Below, piece by piece: positions 43,091 through 51,507 of a stretch of 64,000 nt of DNA; positions within the stretch are counted from its first letter, which is position 1; each line of letters opens with the position of its first letter. The notes under the pieces were generated by a model that ran no database searches, had not been told where the DNA came from, and saw only the letters and a program-made list of their open reading frames with translations. The position numbers and the translations under genes were made by a program. Origin of the DNA: Streptomyces griseorubiginosus (GTDB lineage Bacteria > Actinomycetota > Actinomycetes > Streptomycetales > Streptomycetaceae); NCBI RefSeq assembly GCF_001514195.1, contig NZ_KQ948746.1, positions 62,001-126,000 on the forward strand. Reading direction: 5' to 3'.

Positions 43091-45396
43091 GCAACGAAGC
43101 CGCCACCGCGACCACCGCCGCGGAGGCTGCACCCGCCCCCGAGCCGATTCCGCACGGCCTCGGCGTCTCCCTGCCGCCCGCCGACGCGCGCGCGAAGACC
43201 GAGGGCACCTTCCCGTACGCGGCCGACCTGTGGGCCGAGGGCCTGCTGTGGGCCGCCGTCCTGCGCTCACCGCACGCGCACGCGCGCATCGTGTCCATCG
43301 ACACCTCACACGCGCGTGACATGCCCGGAGTCCGCGCGGTCGTCACCCACGAGGACGTCCCCGGCAGCCCGGTGCACGGTCGCGGCAGAGCCGACCGCCC
43401 GGTGTTCGCCTCCGAGGTCGTACGCCATCACGGCGAGCCCATCGCGGCCGTCGCCGCCGACCACCCCGACACCGCGCGGATGGCCGCGGCCGCCGTCATC
43501 GTCGAGTACGAGGTCCTGGAGCCGGTCACCGACCCCGAGCTGGCGTTCGAGGCCGAGCCCCTGCACCCCGACGGGAACCTGGTCCGCCACATCCCGCTCC
43601 AGCACGGCGACCCCTCCGTGACCGGCGAGATCGTCGTCGAAGGCCAGTACCGCATCGGCCGCCAGGACCCCGCGCCCATCGGCGCCGAGGCCGGCCTCGC
43701 CGTGCCCCGTCCCGACGGCGGCGTGGAGCTGTACCTCGCCTCCACCGACCCGCACACCGACCGCGACACCGCCGCCGCCTGCTACGGCCTGGAGCCCGAG
43801 CGCGTCAAGGTCGTCGTCACCGGCGTCCCCGGCGCCACCGCCGACCGCGAGGACCAGGGCTTCCAGCTCCCGCTCGGCCTGCTCGCGCTCAAGACCGGCT
43901 GCCCGGTGAAGCTGACGGCCACGCGCGAGGAGTCCTTCCTCGGCCACGCGCACCGCCACCCCACCCTGCTGAGATACCGCCACCACGCCGACGCCGAGGG
44001 CAAGCTGGTGAAGGTCGAGGCGCAGATCCTGCTCGACGGCGGCGCCTACGCCGACACCTCCTCGGAGGCCCTGGCCGCCGCCGTGGGCTTCGCGTGCGGG
44101 CCGTACGTCGTCCCGAACGCCTTCATCGAGGGCTGGGCCGTACGCACCAACAACCCGCCCTCCGGCCATGTCCGCGGCGAGGGCGCCATGCAGGTCTGCG
44201 CGGCCTACGAGGCCCAGATGGACAAGCTGGCCAAGAAGCTCGGGATCGACCCGGCGGAGCTGCGCCTGCGCAACGTGCTGGCGACCGGGGACGTGCTCCC
44301 GACCGGCCAGACGGTGACGTGCCCGGCGCCGGTCGCCGAACTGCTGCAGGCCGTACGGGACTTCCCGCTGCCGGCGCTGCCCAAGGACACCCCCGAGGAC
44401 GAGTGGCTGCTGCCCGGCGGCCCCGAGGGTGCGGGCGAACCCGGCGCGATCCGCCGGGGTGTCGGCTACGGCCTCGGCATGGTGCACATGCTCGGCGCGG
44501 AGGGCGCGGACGAGGTCTCCACGGCGACCGTGCGCGTCCAGGACGGCGTCGCGACGGTGCTCTGCGCGGCCGTCGAGACCGGCCAGGGCTTCACGACGCT
44601 GGCCCGCCAGATCGTCCAGGAGACCCTCGGCATCGACGAGGTCCACGTGGCCCCCGTCGACACCGACCAGCCTCCCGCGGGCGCGGGCGCGCGTGGCCGC
44701 CACACCTGGGTCTCCGGCGGCGCGGTCGAGCGGGCCGCCAAGATGGTCCGCACCCAGCTGCTCCAGCCCCTGGCACACAAGTTCGGCATGTCCACCGAGC
44801 TGCTCCAGATCATCGACGGCAAGATCACCTCGTACGACGGCGTCCTGTCGACGACCGTCACCGAGGCCATGGACGGCAAGGAGCTGTGGGCGACGGCACA
44901 GTGCCGTCCGCATCCCACCGAGCCGCTGGACGAGGCCGGCCAGGGTGACGCGTTCGTGGGCATGGCGTTCTGCGCGATCCGCGCGGTCGTCGACGTCGAC
45001 ATCGAGCTCGGTTCGGTCCGCGTGGTCGAGCTGGCGCTCGCCCAGGACGTCGGCCGGATTCTCAACCCCGCCCAGCTGGAGGCCCGTATCGAGGCGGGCG
45101 TCACGCAGGGCGTCGGGATAGCGCTGACGGAGAACCTGCGCACCGCGCGCGGGCTGATCCGGCATCCGGACCTCACGGGGTACGCGCTGCCGACGGCCCT
45201 GGACGCGCCGGACATCCGAATCGTCAAGCTGGTGGAGGAGCGGGACGTGGTCGCCCCGTTCGGCGCGAAGGCGGCGAGCGCGGTGCCGGTGGTCACCTCT
45301 CCGGCGGCGATCGCCTCGGCCGTACGCGCCGCGACGGGGCGCCCGGTGAACCGGCTGCCGATCCGGCCGCAGGCGGCGGTGGTGACGGACCGCTGA
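43087..45396 (+). CDS. Molybdopterin-binding large subunit of a molybdenum hydroxylase
   Basis: A 769-residue subunit of the xanthine dehydrogenase family, starting in the GTGA overlap with the Fe-S gene. The N-terminal domain has VLRSPHAHARIVSIDTSHAR, the cofactor domain has GHVRGEGAMQVCAAYEAQMD (RGxGxxQ, as in XDH rather than the CO dehydrogenase Cys loop), and later ETGQGFTTLARQIVQETLG. Near the C-terminus the usual GxKGxGE(P) motif reads GAKAASAVP, so the catalytic Glu of Mo hydroxylases is replaced by Ala732. Substrate unknown; purines or aldehydes are typical for the family. Activity is questionable because of the missing Glu. Confidence 0.88.
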   Translation: MSNEAATATTAAEAAPAPEPIPHGLGVSLPPADARAKTEGTFPYAADLWAEGLLWAAVLRSPHAHARIVSIDTSHARDMPGVRAVVTHEDVPGSPVHGRGRADRPVFASEVVRHHGEPIAAVAADHPDTARMAAAAVIVEYEVLEPVTDPELAFEAEPLHPDGNLVRHIPLQHGDPSVTGEIVVEGQYRIGRQDPAPIGAEAGLAVPRPDGGVELYLASTDPHTDRDTAAACYGLEPERVKVVVTGVPGATADREDQGFQLPLGLLALKTGCPVKLTATREESFLGHAHRHPTLLRYRHHADAEGKLVKVEAQILLDGGAYADTSSEALAAAVGFACGPYVVPNAFIEGWAVRTNNPPSGHVRGEGAMQVCAAYEAQMDKLAKKLGIDPAELRLRNVLATGDVLPTGQTVTCPAPVAELLQAVRDFPLPALPKDTPEDEWLLPGGPEGAGEPGAIRRGVGYGLGMVHMLGAEGADEVSTATVRVQDGVATVLCAAVETGQGFTTLARQIVQETLGIDEVHVAPVDTDQPPAGAGARGRHTWVSGGAVERAAKMVRTQLLQPLAHKFGMSTELLQIIDGKITSYDGVLSTTVTEAMDGKELWATAQCRPHPTEPLDEAGQGDAFVGMAFCAIRAVVDVDIELGSVRVVELALAQDVGRILNPAQLEARIEAGVTQGVGIALTENLRTARGLIRHPDLTGYALPTALDAPDIRIVKLVEERDVVAPFGAKAASAVPVVTSPAAIASAVRAATGRPVNRLPIRPQAAVVTDR

Positions 45397-45483
45397 GTCG
45401 GTCCGGGCCTTGTGCTCCGCCGGTGAGCCGAGTGCTCATGTACTGCCGGTGAGCCAAGTGCCCTCTGCCGTAGGGGAGTTCGT

Positions 45484-46062
45484 GTGCAGGGCGTCGTTCT
45501 CGTCACCGGGGTGATGGCGGCCGGGAAGTCGACGGTCGCGCAGTTGCTCGCGGAGCGGTTGCCGCGGGCCGCGCATGTGCGCGGGGACGTGTTCCGCCGG
45601 ATGATCGTGTCCGGCCGCTGGGAGTACCTGCCCGGTGCGCCGGACGAGGCTCTCGCTCAACTCCGCCTGCGGTACCGGCTGTCGGCCGCCACGGCGGACG
45701 CCTACGCCGAGGCCGGGTTCACCGCCGTCGTGCAGGACGTGGTGCTGGGCGAGGAGCTGCCGGCGTACGTCCGACTGGTCAGGACCCGCCCGCTGTACGT
45801 CGTCGTCCTGGCGCCGGACGCGGGGACGGTGGCCGCCCGGGAGGCGGGCCGGGCGAAGACGGGCTACGGCGGCACGGGCTACGGCGGCGCGGGCAATGGC
45901 GGCGCGGGCTACGGCGGCGAGGCCTGGACGGTTCCCGCGCTGGACGAGGTGCTGCGGGCGTCGACGCCGCCGATCGGCCTGTGGCTGGACACCTCCGGAC
46001 AGACCCCCGCCGAGACGGTGGAGGCGATTCTCGCGGGGCGGGAACGCGCGAGGGTGCTGTGA
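45484..46062 (+). CDS. P-loop kinase-like protein with a glycine-rich insertion
   Basis: A 192-residue AAA/zeta-toxin-like nucleotide-binding protein with Walker A GVMAAGKSTVA at the N-terminus and the HVRGDVFRRMI segment typical of small-molecule phosphotransferases. An insertion TGYGGTGYGGAGNGGAGYGG near residue 127, encoded by four 15-base repeats (45861-45920), lies where relatives have a short lid loop. It follows the hydroxylase operon after 87 bases, which include a direct repeat around GCCGGTGAGCC. Substrate unknown; sugar, nucleoside or antibiotic phosphorylation are all possible. Confidence 0.78.
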   Translation: MQGVVLVTGVMAAGKSTVAQLLAERLPRAAHVRGDVFRRMIVSGRWEYLPGAPDEALAQLRLRYRLSAATADAYAEAGFTAVVQDVVLGEELPAYVRLVRTRPLYVVVLAPDAGTVAAREAGRAKTGYGGTGYGGAGNGGAGYGGEAWTVPALDEVLRASTPPIGLWLDTSGQTPAETVEAILAGRERARVL

Positions 46063-46195
46063 CGTCTCCTTGATACGGGGGCGTTGTCAGTGGTGGCGCG
46101 TAGTGTTCTGGTCAGTGGGGGACGCGCGCCGGGCCCGACCGGGTCGCCGTGCTGTGCCCAGCCGGGGGACTGCGTACGAAGCACACGGGGGAACC

Positions 46196-47353
46196 ATGAG
46201 CACGACCGACACCGCCGTAGCGGCGATCAGACTGACCGAGGACGAACTGAGTCCGTACATCACCCATGCCACGACCCGCAGTTGGCTCAGCGGGCCCGGA
46301 CTGCCGGCCGACAGCGACCTGTTCACCTTCGAGGAGCTGCGCCGGGAGGGCCTGCGGACGGTGGCGGACGCGACGTCCGACCCGGCCGGCCGGCTCAGCG
46401 AGGAGCTGCGCGACCAGCTGGTGATCGGCGGACTCACCGACCTGCACGGCAGGGAGCGGGAGTCGGTCCTGCTCGACGGCGCGACCGGCGAGGTCTCGAC
46501 GACCGCGTTCTTCCACGCCCGCCCCGACCTGATGGACCGCACCCCGCTGGCCCCCTCCCTGCCCACCCTGGTCCGCTTCGCGACGGCGACGGACGAACTG
46601 ACCGAGGTCCGTGGCCAGTTCGCCTCCTACGCCGGCCGCTTCGGTCCTACGGCGGTGGAGGACGCCACGCGCCAGCTGCTGACGGTGTTCGAGGAGGGCA
46701 CGGCCGGCGATGTGCCGACGTTCTGGAAGATCGCGGCGCTGATCCGCCCCCTGGCCCTGGTGGCGGGCCCGGGCACGGAGTCCGGCCTGGCGCTGGACCT
46801 GCCGCCGCGCCTGCTGGACCAGGAGTTCGGCCGCGGCCAGGTCGTCCGCTTCGAGGACATCGACTTCCCGTCCACGCTCACGCACGCCCCGACCCGCCGC
46901 TTCCTGGCGGTGACCGGCCTGCCCGAGGACGGCGTCCTCTTCCACACCGACCCGGACGCCCCGCTGCCGACGCTCGCGGAGCACCACGCCGACCGGCTGT
47001 CCGCCCTCCCGCCCGGGGCCGACCGCCTGATCGTCCTCGGCCACCTGATCGAGGACAACACCCTGGTGGTCGACGGGGAGACGGGCGCGGTCCTGAACTG
47101 GAGCGAGCGCGAAGCGACCCTGCACCCCCTGAACACCGACATCTCCACCCTCGCCTTCACCCTCTGGCTCCTCCACCGCGAGCGCCGGATAGACGAGTCC
47201 CTGGCCCACGAACTGACCAACACCCTCTACGCCCAGGTCGCCAAGACGATGATCAGAGCCCTGTCCACCATCGACCCGACGGGCACGACCACGGACGAGG
47301 ACTGGCACTACTGGACGGAGCTGTTCCAGGACGAGGCGGGCCGGGTGCTCTGA
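46196..47353 (+). CDS. Tandem SUKH-4 family protein, putative immunity protein
   Basis: A 385-residue protein made of two related SUKH-4-like halves. The first has ITHATTRSWLSGPGLPADSD and the second LTHAPTRRFLAVTGLPEDGV at the matching place. SUKH domains neutralise toxins of polymorphic secretion systems. No toxin gene lies beside it, so it may be an orphan immunity gene of an earlier module or protect against foreign toxins. The ATG at 46196 has GGGGGAA upstream. Its 3' end overlaps the convergent broken nitrobindin-like gene. Confidence 0.75.
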   Translation: MSTTDTAVAAIRLTEDELSPYITHATTRSWLSGPGLPADSDLFTFEELRREGLRTVADATSDPAGRLSEELRDQLVIGGLTDLHGRERESVLLDGATGEVSTTAFFHARPDLMDRTPLAPSLPTLVRFATATDELTEVRGQFASYAGRFGPTAVEDATRQLLTVFEEGTAGDVPTFWKIAALIRPLALVAGPGTESGLALDLPPRLLDQEFGRGQVVRFEDIDFPSTLTHAPTRRFLAVTGLPEDGVLFHTDPDAPLPTLAEHHADRLSALPPGADRLIVLGHLIEDNTLVVDGETGAVLNWSEREATLHPLNTDISTLAFTLWLLHRERRIDESLAHELTNTLYAQVAKTMIRALSTIDPTGTTTDEDWHYWTELFQDEAGRVL

Positions 47354-47959
47354 CCGGCCGCACGCCGCAGGGTCGCGGAGAGGTGGTGCTGCAAGGGCTG
47401 CCCGACCGCGGCGAGGTCGTGGACGAAGGTGAAGGTGCCACCGTGCGTGCCCTGGTCCGTGTCGGCGTCCGCGTCCGCGTCGGCGTCCGCGTCGGCCAGG
47501 GTGTACCGGCGGCGGGTCGCGGTCACCTCCTTGGCGGTGGGGGTGAGGGCCACGGTGTGCGTGGCGAGGTCCACGACGCCGTCCTCCGCCCGCCCGGTCA
47601 GGATCTCCGTGATCCCGGTCGGCTGGGTGATCAGCGCCTCCACCCGCCCGCCGTCCTGGAGCCGCCACCAGCCGCTCTCCCGGGCCGCCGGACGCAGCGG
47701 CGCCCCGTCCGCGTCGAGCAGCCAGGCGGCGGGCCTCGTACCGGAGAAAGGGCCGCCCGTCGTGACCGAAGCTGACCTCCTGCGCGTAGGCGAAGTCGCC
47801 GTCGAACGTCGGATACCCGCCTTGTCCGCGCCCCTGCCACCGGCCCAGAAAGCCGAGCACCGGCTCGAGCAGCGGGTGCGGAACAGGCGTCTCACCCTCC
47901 CCGAAGCCATCCGGGAACGGCTGCCCGGTCGGCGGCTGCCCTGCCACGTTCTCTGACAC
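47308..47959 (-). pseudogene. Frameshifted nitrobindin-like (heme-binding beta-barrel) gene
   Basis: From GTG 47959 the first frame gives VSENVAGQPPTGQPFPDGFG, then LEPVLGFLGRWQGRGQGGYP, the conserved start of the actinobacterial nitrobindin family. Near 47725-47732 the frame must shift by one base: EAR continues as WLLDADGAPLRPAARE only in another frame. One extra C/G in GGCGGCGGG explains it. The second half, with ITQPTGITEILTGRAEDGVV, carries an expanded Ala-Asp run (47459-47498) and ends at 47308, overlapping the SUKH gene by 46 bases. True decay or a sequencing error; the Ala-Asp expansion favours relaxed selection. Confidence 0.75.
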
Positions 47960-48071
47960 GTCGTCTTTCCTCACTCTCGTCGCCCCACTCTCTCGATTGC
48001 TGCTTCTCAGGGTGGGACGCAACGCCAGCGCCACCGCGTCTTCAGAGTGTGGACGACGAACAGGATCTCCG

Positions 48072-48473
48072 ATGAAGCGCCGGCACGAAGAGGAATTCAT
48101 GGCGTTCGCCGCCGCGCGAACCGCCCCTCTGTTCCGCTCCGCGGGTGTGCTCACCAGTGGTGACGCGCACCTCGCGGAGGACTTGGTCCAGGACACGCTG
48201 GGCCGGATGTACGCCAACTGGCGAAAGATCGCGCAGGTGGACGACCCCGCGGCGTACACCCACACCGTCCTCGTACGGACCTACCTGTCCTACCGCCGTC
48301 GGCGCAGCAACTCCGAACAGCCCACCGACACCCTTCCGGACTCCGGCGCCGCCCCTGAGCACGACGCCACGCTGCGGGTCACGTTGCTCGACGCGCTCGG
48401 CCGGCTCTCAGCCCGGGACCGGGCCGTGCTCCCACACGGCCGCCACGGTGCTGCTCATCCTCGGGGTACCTGA
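48072..48473 (+). pseudogene. Truncated SigE-family ECF sigma factor
   Basis: The protein begins as a normal SigE-family sigma factor (MKRRHEEEFMAFAAARTAPL, then AEDLVQDTLGRMYANWRKIA, then AAYTHTVLVRTYLSYRRRR). It reaches DALGRLSARDRAVL at the start of region 4 and then loses all similarity at about 48430, where integrase sequence begins in another frame. The -35-binding helix-turn-helix is therefore missing, so it should not work as a sigma factor. The broken end reads PHGRHGAAHPRGT and stops at 48473. Confidence 0.8.
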
Positions 48474-48621
48474 GCGCGCTGTCATGGGCCTGATGGGATG
48501 GTCGCCCACGGCCATGGCTGCCCGATATCAGCAAATGGTGGACGCCGTCCGGTCGGACATCGTGAAGCAGGTGGACGGCCTTATCTGGAGGCCCGAAGCA
48601 GATGGGCGGGATGTCCCTTAG
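48430..48621 (+). mobile_element. C-terminal fragment of a tyrosine integrase
   Basis: Reads HTAATVLLILGVPERAVMGL, then MGWSPTAMAARYQQMVDAVR, then DIVKQVDGLIW. This is the last part of an actinomycete phage-type integrase, with the second HxxR-type His, the GWS segment and the catalytic Tyr in ARYQ. There is no start and the first 80 percent is missing. It is joined directly to the sigma factor fragment and lies 645 bases from tRNA-Cys, whose 3' end faces it. Remnant of an integrated element. Confidence 0.8.
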
Positions 48622-49091
48622 GAGGCCTTGAGGTCTGAACGCATGGCCCGGCGGAGAGCCTCTAGCGCCTCGCCCAGTGCTCCTTGAGTCGCAGACCACT
48701 CTGGATCTGTGCTCACGTCAGGCTCATCGAATCGATCCCGTAGGTTTCGGAGTCTCACGAAGGTCTGATCGGCAACGTCACCGAGAGGTTCAGGGGCCAT
48801 AATGTGCATTTGGTAGAGGAGTTGATAGGCATTGGCGGCCGCGAGGATTTCTCCGGACTGCTTAATGCGTTCCTCCCGGCTTAGGTCGATGCTCCGCTTC
48901 AGATCTCGTAACCGGTGCCTCGTGACCCAGAGTGCCGCGAGAAATTCGCTGTAAAGTTGTTGCTTTGCCGCGCGCTCGCGGGATGTGTTCTCCCGGCGCC
49001 ATCGTGATCGTTCACCAAGAAGGGTTGTGCTGACGCCCAGGACGGCGCCAAGTGCTGTGCCCGCGAGAGTCCCCCAGTCCACGGGGCACAT
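48618..49091 (-). CDS. Hypothetical protein of mobile-element type
   Basis: A 157-residue protein with one N-terminal membrane segment (WGTLAGTALGAVLGVSTTLL), then basic and amphipathic helices (RWRRENTSRERAAKQQLYSE). It ends with helical sequence around DPEWSATQGALGEALEALRR. Similar small membrane-anchored helical proteins are common beside actinomycete integrases. Its GC is lower than that of the chromosome around it, and its stop overlaps the integrase fragment by four bases. Function unknown. Confidence 0.7.
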   Translation of the reverse strand: MCPVDWGTLAGTALGAVLGVSTTLLGERSRWRRENTSRERAAKQQLYSEFLAALWVTRHRLRDLKRSIDLSREERIKQSGEILAAANAYQLLYQMHIMAPEPLGDVADQTFVRLRNLRDRFDEPDVSTDPEWSATQGALGEALEALRRAMRSDLKAS

Positions 49092-49265
49092 CGTAGAGGC
49101 GTCGTGGTTCTGGGCCTAGAGCGCGCTGTCTGTCCTTGGACCACGGCCCGCGGTGCGGTACAGCGGTGTCCAACTGGTCAACTGAGACTAAGACTGAGAC
49201 GGACGAACTATAGGGCGGCACCCATGGAGGGTGCCGCCCTTTCCTTTTGCCTGGTCAAACTCTTG

Positions 49266-49337
49266 AGGCCGTGGCGGGAATCGAACCCGCGTAACTCGCT
49301 TTGCAGGCGAGTCCCTGAACCACTCGGGCACACGGCC
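49266..49337 (-). tRNA. tRNA-Cys (GCA)
   Basis: Read on the minus strand the acceptor stem is GGCCGTG with CACGGCC, the anticodon stem-loop is CTCGC-CTGCAAA-GCGAG with anticodon GCA, and the T arm is GCGGGTTCGATTCCCGC. The discriminator is U and CCA is not encoded. The 3' end faces the integrase fragment, a usual geometry for elements integrated at tRNA genes. The 11-mer GGCACACGGCC from its 5' end recurs at 49361-49371. Confidence 0.93.
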
Positions 49338-49590
49338 ACCGTCACCGAGGTCGGTCGTGTGGCACACGGCCGGGTCGAAGGGAGCGGTGAGGCTTCCTGT
49401 CGAGCTCGGTGGGACGACCGTATGGCGGGGGTGCGGGCGGGTTCAAGGGTGGCGTGGGGGCTGCAATGGGACTGCCATACGCCGTTCATGAAGGAGGGGC
49501 GGGAGGCGGGGGGTCGTACGACCAAAGGCGCAGGCGAGGGTGGGCTTTTGACAGGGGTCAAACGGGAGTGTGCGCCTTACGCTGGCCCGC

Positions 49591-51102
49591 ATGGCAACCC
49601 TGGAACCGCGTGGCGTCGGCGTCGACGATGAAGGTGGAGCTCCCTCTGGCCGAGAGAGGGCGGACGGGGTGCTGGGGCGTTCCTACCGGGCGCTCAGTGT
49701 CGGGATCGTGTCCGTCGTCGTGCTCGTCGCCTTCGAGGCGACCGCCGTCGGGACCGCCATGCCCGTCGCCGCAAGGGAGTTGGACGGGGTCGGGCTCTAC
49801 GCCTTCGCCTTCTCCGGGTACTTCACCACCAGCCTCTTCGGGATGGTCGTCAGCGGGCAGTGGGCCGATCGGCGCGGGCCGGTCGGGGCGTTGACCGCCG
49901 GGATCGCCGCGTTCGGGGCCGGGCTGCTGGTGTCCGGGACGGCCGGCGCGATGTGGCTGTTCATCCTCGGGCGGGCCGTGCAGGGGTTCGGGGGCGGGCT
50001 GGTCATCGTCGCGCTGTACGTAGTCGTCGGGCGGGCCTACCCCGAGCGGTTGCGGCCCGCCATCATGGCCGCGTTCGCGGCGGGGTGGGTCGTGCCGTCC
50101 GTCGTGGGACCGCTGGCCGCCGGCGCCGTGACCGAACAGCTCGGCTGGCGGTGGGTGTTCGTCGGGATTCCGGTCCTGGTCGTGTTTCCGCTGGCCCTCG
50201 CCCTGCCCCAGATACGGCGGCGGGCGGCCGGCCCCGTGGACGGCAGGGCCCCCGGCGGCGTCGACCGGCGGCGCATCCGGCTCGCCCTCGGGATCTCCCT
50301 CGGCGCCGGACTCCTCCAGTACGCCGCCCAGGACCTGCGCCCCCTCTCCCTGCTCCCCGGCCTCGCCGGTGCCGCGCTGCTCGTGCCGGCCGTGCTCGGA
50401 CTGCTGCCCCGCGGCACCTACCGGGCGGTGCGCGGGCTGCCCTCCGTCGTCCTGCTGCGTGGGCTCGCCGCGGGGTCCTTCATCGCGGCCGAGTCCTTCG
50501 TGCCGCTGATGCTGGTCACCCAGCGGGGACTGTCGCCGACGCTCGCCGGGTTCTCGCTGGCGGCCGGCGGGGGGACCTGGGCGCTGGGGTCGTGGGTGCA
50601 GTCGCGGGCGCGCGTCGAGCCGTACCGGCAACGGCTGATGACCGTGGGGATGGTGCTGACGGCCGCCGCGATCGCCACCGCGCCGAGTGTGCTGATCGAC
50701 TCCGTGCCGGTCTGGACGGTCGCCGTCGCGTGGGGGTTCGGCTGCTTCGGGATGGGGCTGGTGATCTCCTCCACCAGCGTCCTGCTGCTCCACCTCTCCG
50801 CCCCCGAGGAGGCCGGCTCCAACTCCGCCGCCCTCCAGATCTCCGACGGCCTCTCGAACGCGCTGCTGCTCGCGGCGGGCGGGGCGGCGTTCGCTGCGCT
50901 CGGCGGGGGAGCGGTGAGTCATACGGCGACGGGGGCGACGGGTGCGCATCCGGCCGCGTTCGCCGTGGTGTTCCTGCCGATGGCGGGGGTGGCGTTGGTG
51001 GGGGCGTGGGTGACCACGCGGTTGCGGGAGCGGGGGCCGGAGCGGCAGCGGGAGCGGGGGCCGGAGCGGGAGCGGGGGCCGCAATCCGTTCCGGAGCCGT
51101 AA
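49591..51102 (+). CDS. MFS transporter, drug/proton antiporter-like
   Basis: A 503-residue membrane protein. The first helix is ALSVGIVSVVVLVAFEATAV, followed by the family motif A region SGQWADRRGPVGALTAGIAA and the motif C-like FILGRAVQGFGGGLVIVALY. About 14 helices are expected, as in DHA2-type exporters. The cytoplasmic tail is a run of RERGPERQRERGPERERGP built from short DNA repeats, and the TAA stop itself comes from the adjoining 18-base minisatellite. Substrate unknown. Confidence 0.87.
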   Translation: MATLEPRGVGVDDEGGAPSGRERADGVLGRSYRALSVGIVSVVVLVAFEATAVGTAMPVAARELDGVGLYAFAFSGYFTTSLFGMVVSGQWADRRGPVGALTAGIAAFGAGLLVSGTAGAMWLFILGRAVQGFGGGLVIVALYVVVGRAYPERLRPAIMAAFAAGWVVPSVVGPLAAGAVTEQLGWRWVFVGIPVLVVFPLALALPQIRRRAAGPVDGRAPGGVDRRRIRLALGISLGAGLLQYAAQDLRPLSLLPGLAGAALLVPAVLGLLPRGTYRAVRGLPSVVLLRGLAAGSFIAAESFVPLMLVTQRGLSPTLAGFSLAAGGGTWALGSWVQSRARVEPYRQRLMTVGMVLTAAAIATAPSVLIDSVPVWTVAVAWGFGCFGMGLVISSTSVLLLHLSAPEEAGSNSAALQISDGLSNALLLAAGGAAFAALGGGAVSHTATGATGAHPAAFAVVFLPMAGVALVGAWVTTRLRERGPERQRERGPERERGPQSVPEP

Positions 51103-51276
51103 TCCGTTCGGGAGTCGTAATCCGTTCGGGAGTCGTAAACCGTTCCAGAGCGCAAACCGTCCGGGAGTCGTAGTCCGTTCGGGAGTCGAAAGCCGTGGGG
51201 GAGCCGTAAACCGTCCGGGAGCCGTAAACCGTCCGGGAGTCGATAGCCGTGCGGGAGTCGTAAACCGTTCGGCGGC
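51080..51276. repeat. 18-base minisatellite, about 11 units
   Basis: Degenerate units of 18 bases, best described as CGTAAACCGTTCGGGAGT, run from inside the MFS gene's last codons to 30 bases before the RHH gene. They vary at AAACC/AATCC and TTCGG/TCCGG. Together with the preceding GC-rich repeats they cover nearly the whole 204-base gap. Confidence 0.85.
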
Positions 51277-51306
51277 TCGTGACGGCAGCGACTAGCCTCT
51301 CGCGGC

Positions 51307-51507
51307 ATGCAGGAAAGCACGCTTCACCTCGACCCGGACACCGGACAGGCCCTCGCCGATCTCGCCGATGCCTGCGGCCGCCGACCGGAGGACCTCGCCC
51401 GGGAGGCCGTACGCCGGTATCTGCGCGAAGAGGAGGAACCGGTGCGTGCCGTTGCCGGGGAACTCGCCCGGCGCCATGCCGACCTGCTGCGAAGGCTCGG
51501 CGAATGA
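51307..51507 (+). CDS. Ribbon-helix-helix antitoxin
   Basis: A 66-residue protein with an RHH domain (LHLDPDTGQALADLADACGR, then PEDLAREAVRRYLREEEE), a DNA-binding dimerisation unit typical of antitoxins. The C-terminus (VAGELARRHADLLRRLGE) would wrap the toxin. The start of the Doc gene overlaps its stop (ATGA, 51504-51507). It probably represses its own promoter within the minisatellite region. Confidence 0.85.
   Translation: MQESTLHLDPDTGQALADLADACGRRPEDLAREAVRRYLREEEEPVRAVAGELARRHADLLRRLGE

Noticed and set aside
48433..49371. Direct repeats of the tRNA-Cys end marking att sites
   Set aside because: Only short matches (CACACGGCC at 48433, GGCACACGGCC at 49361) are found, and the first is a natural part of the integrase codons for HTA; too weak for an att pair.
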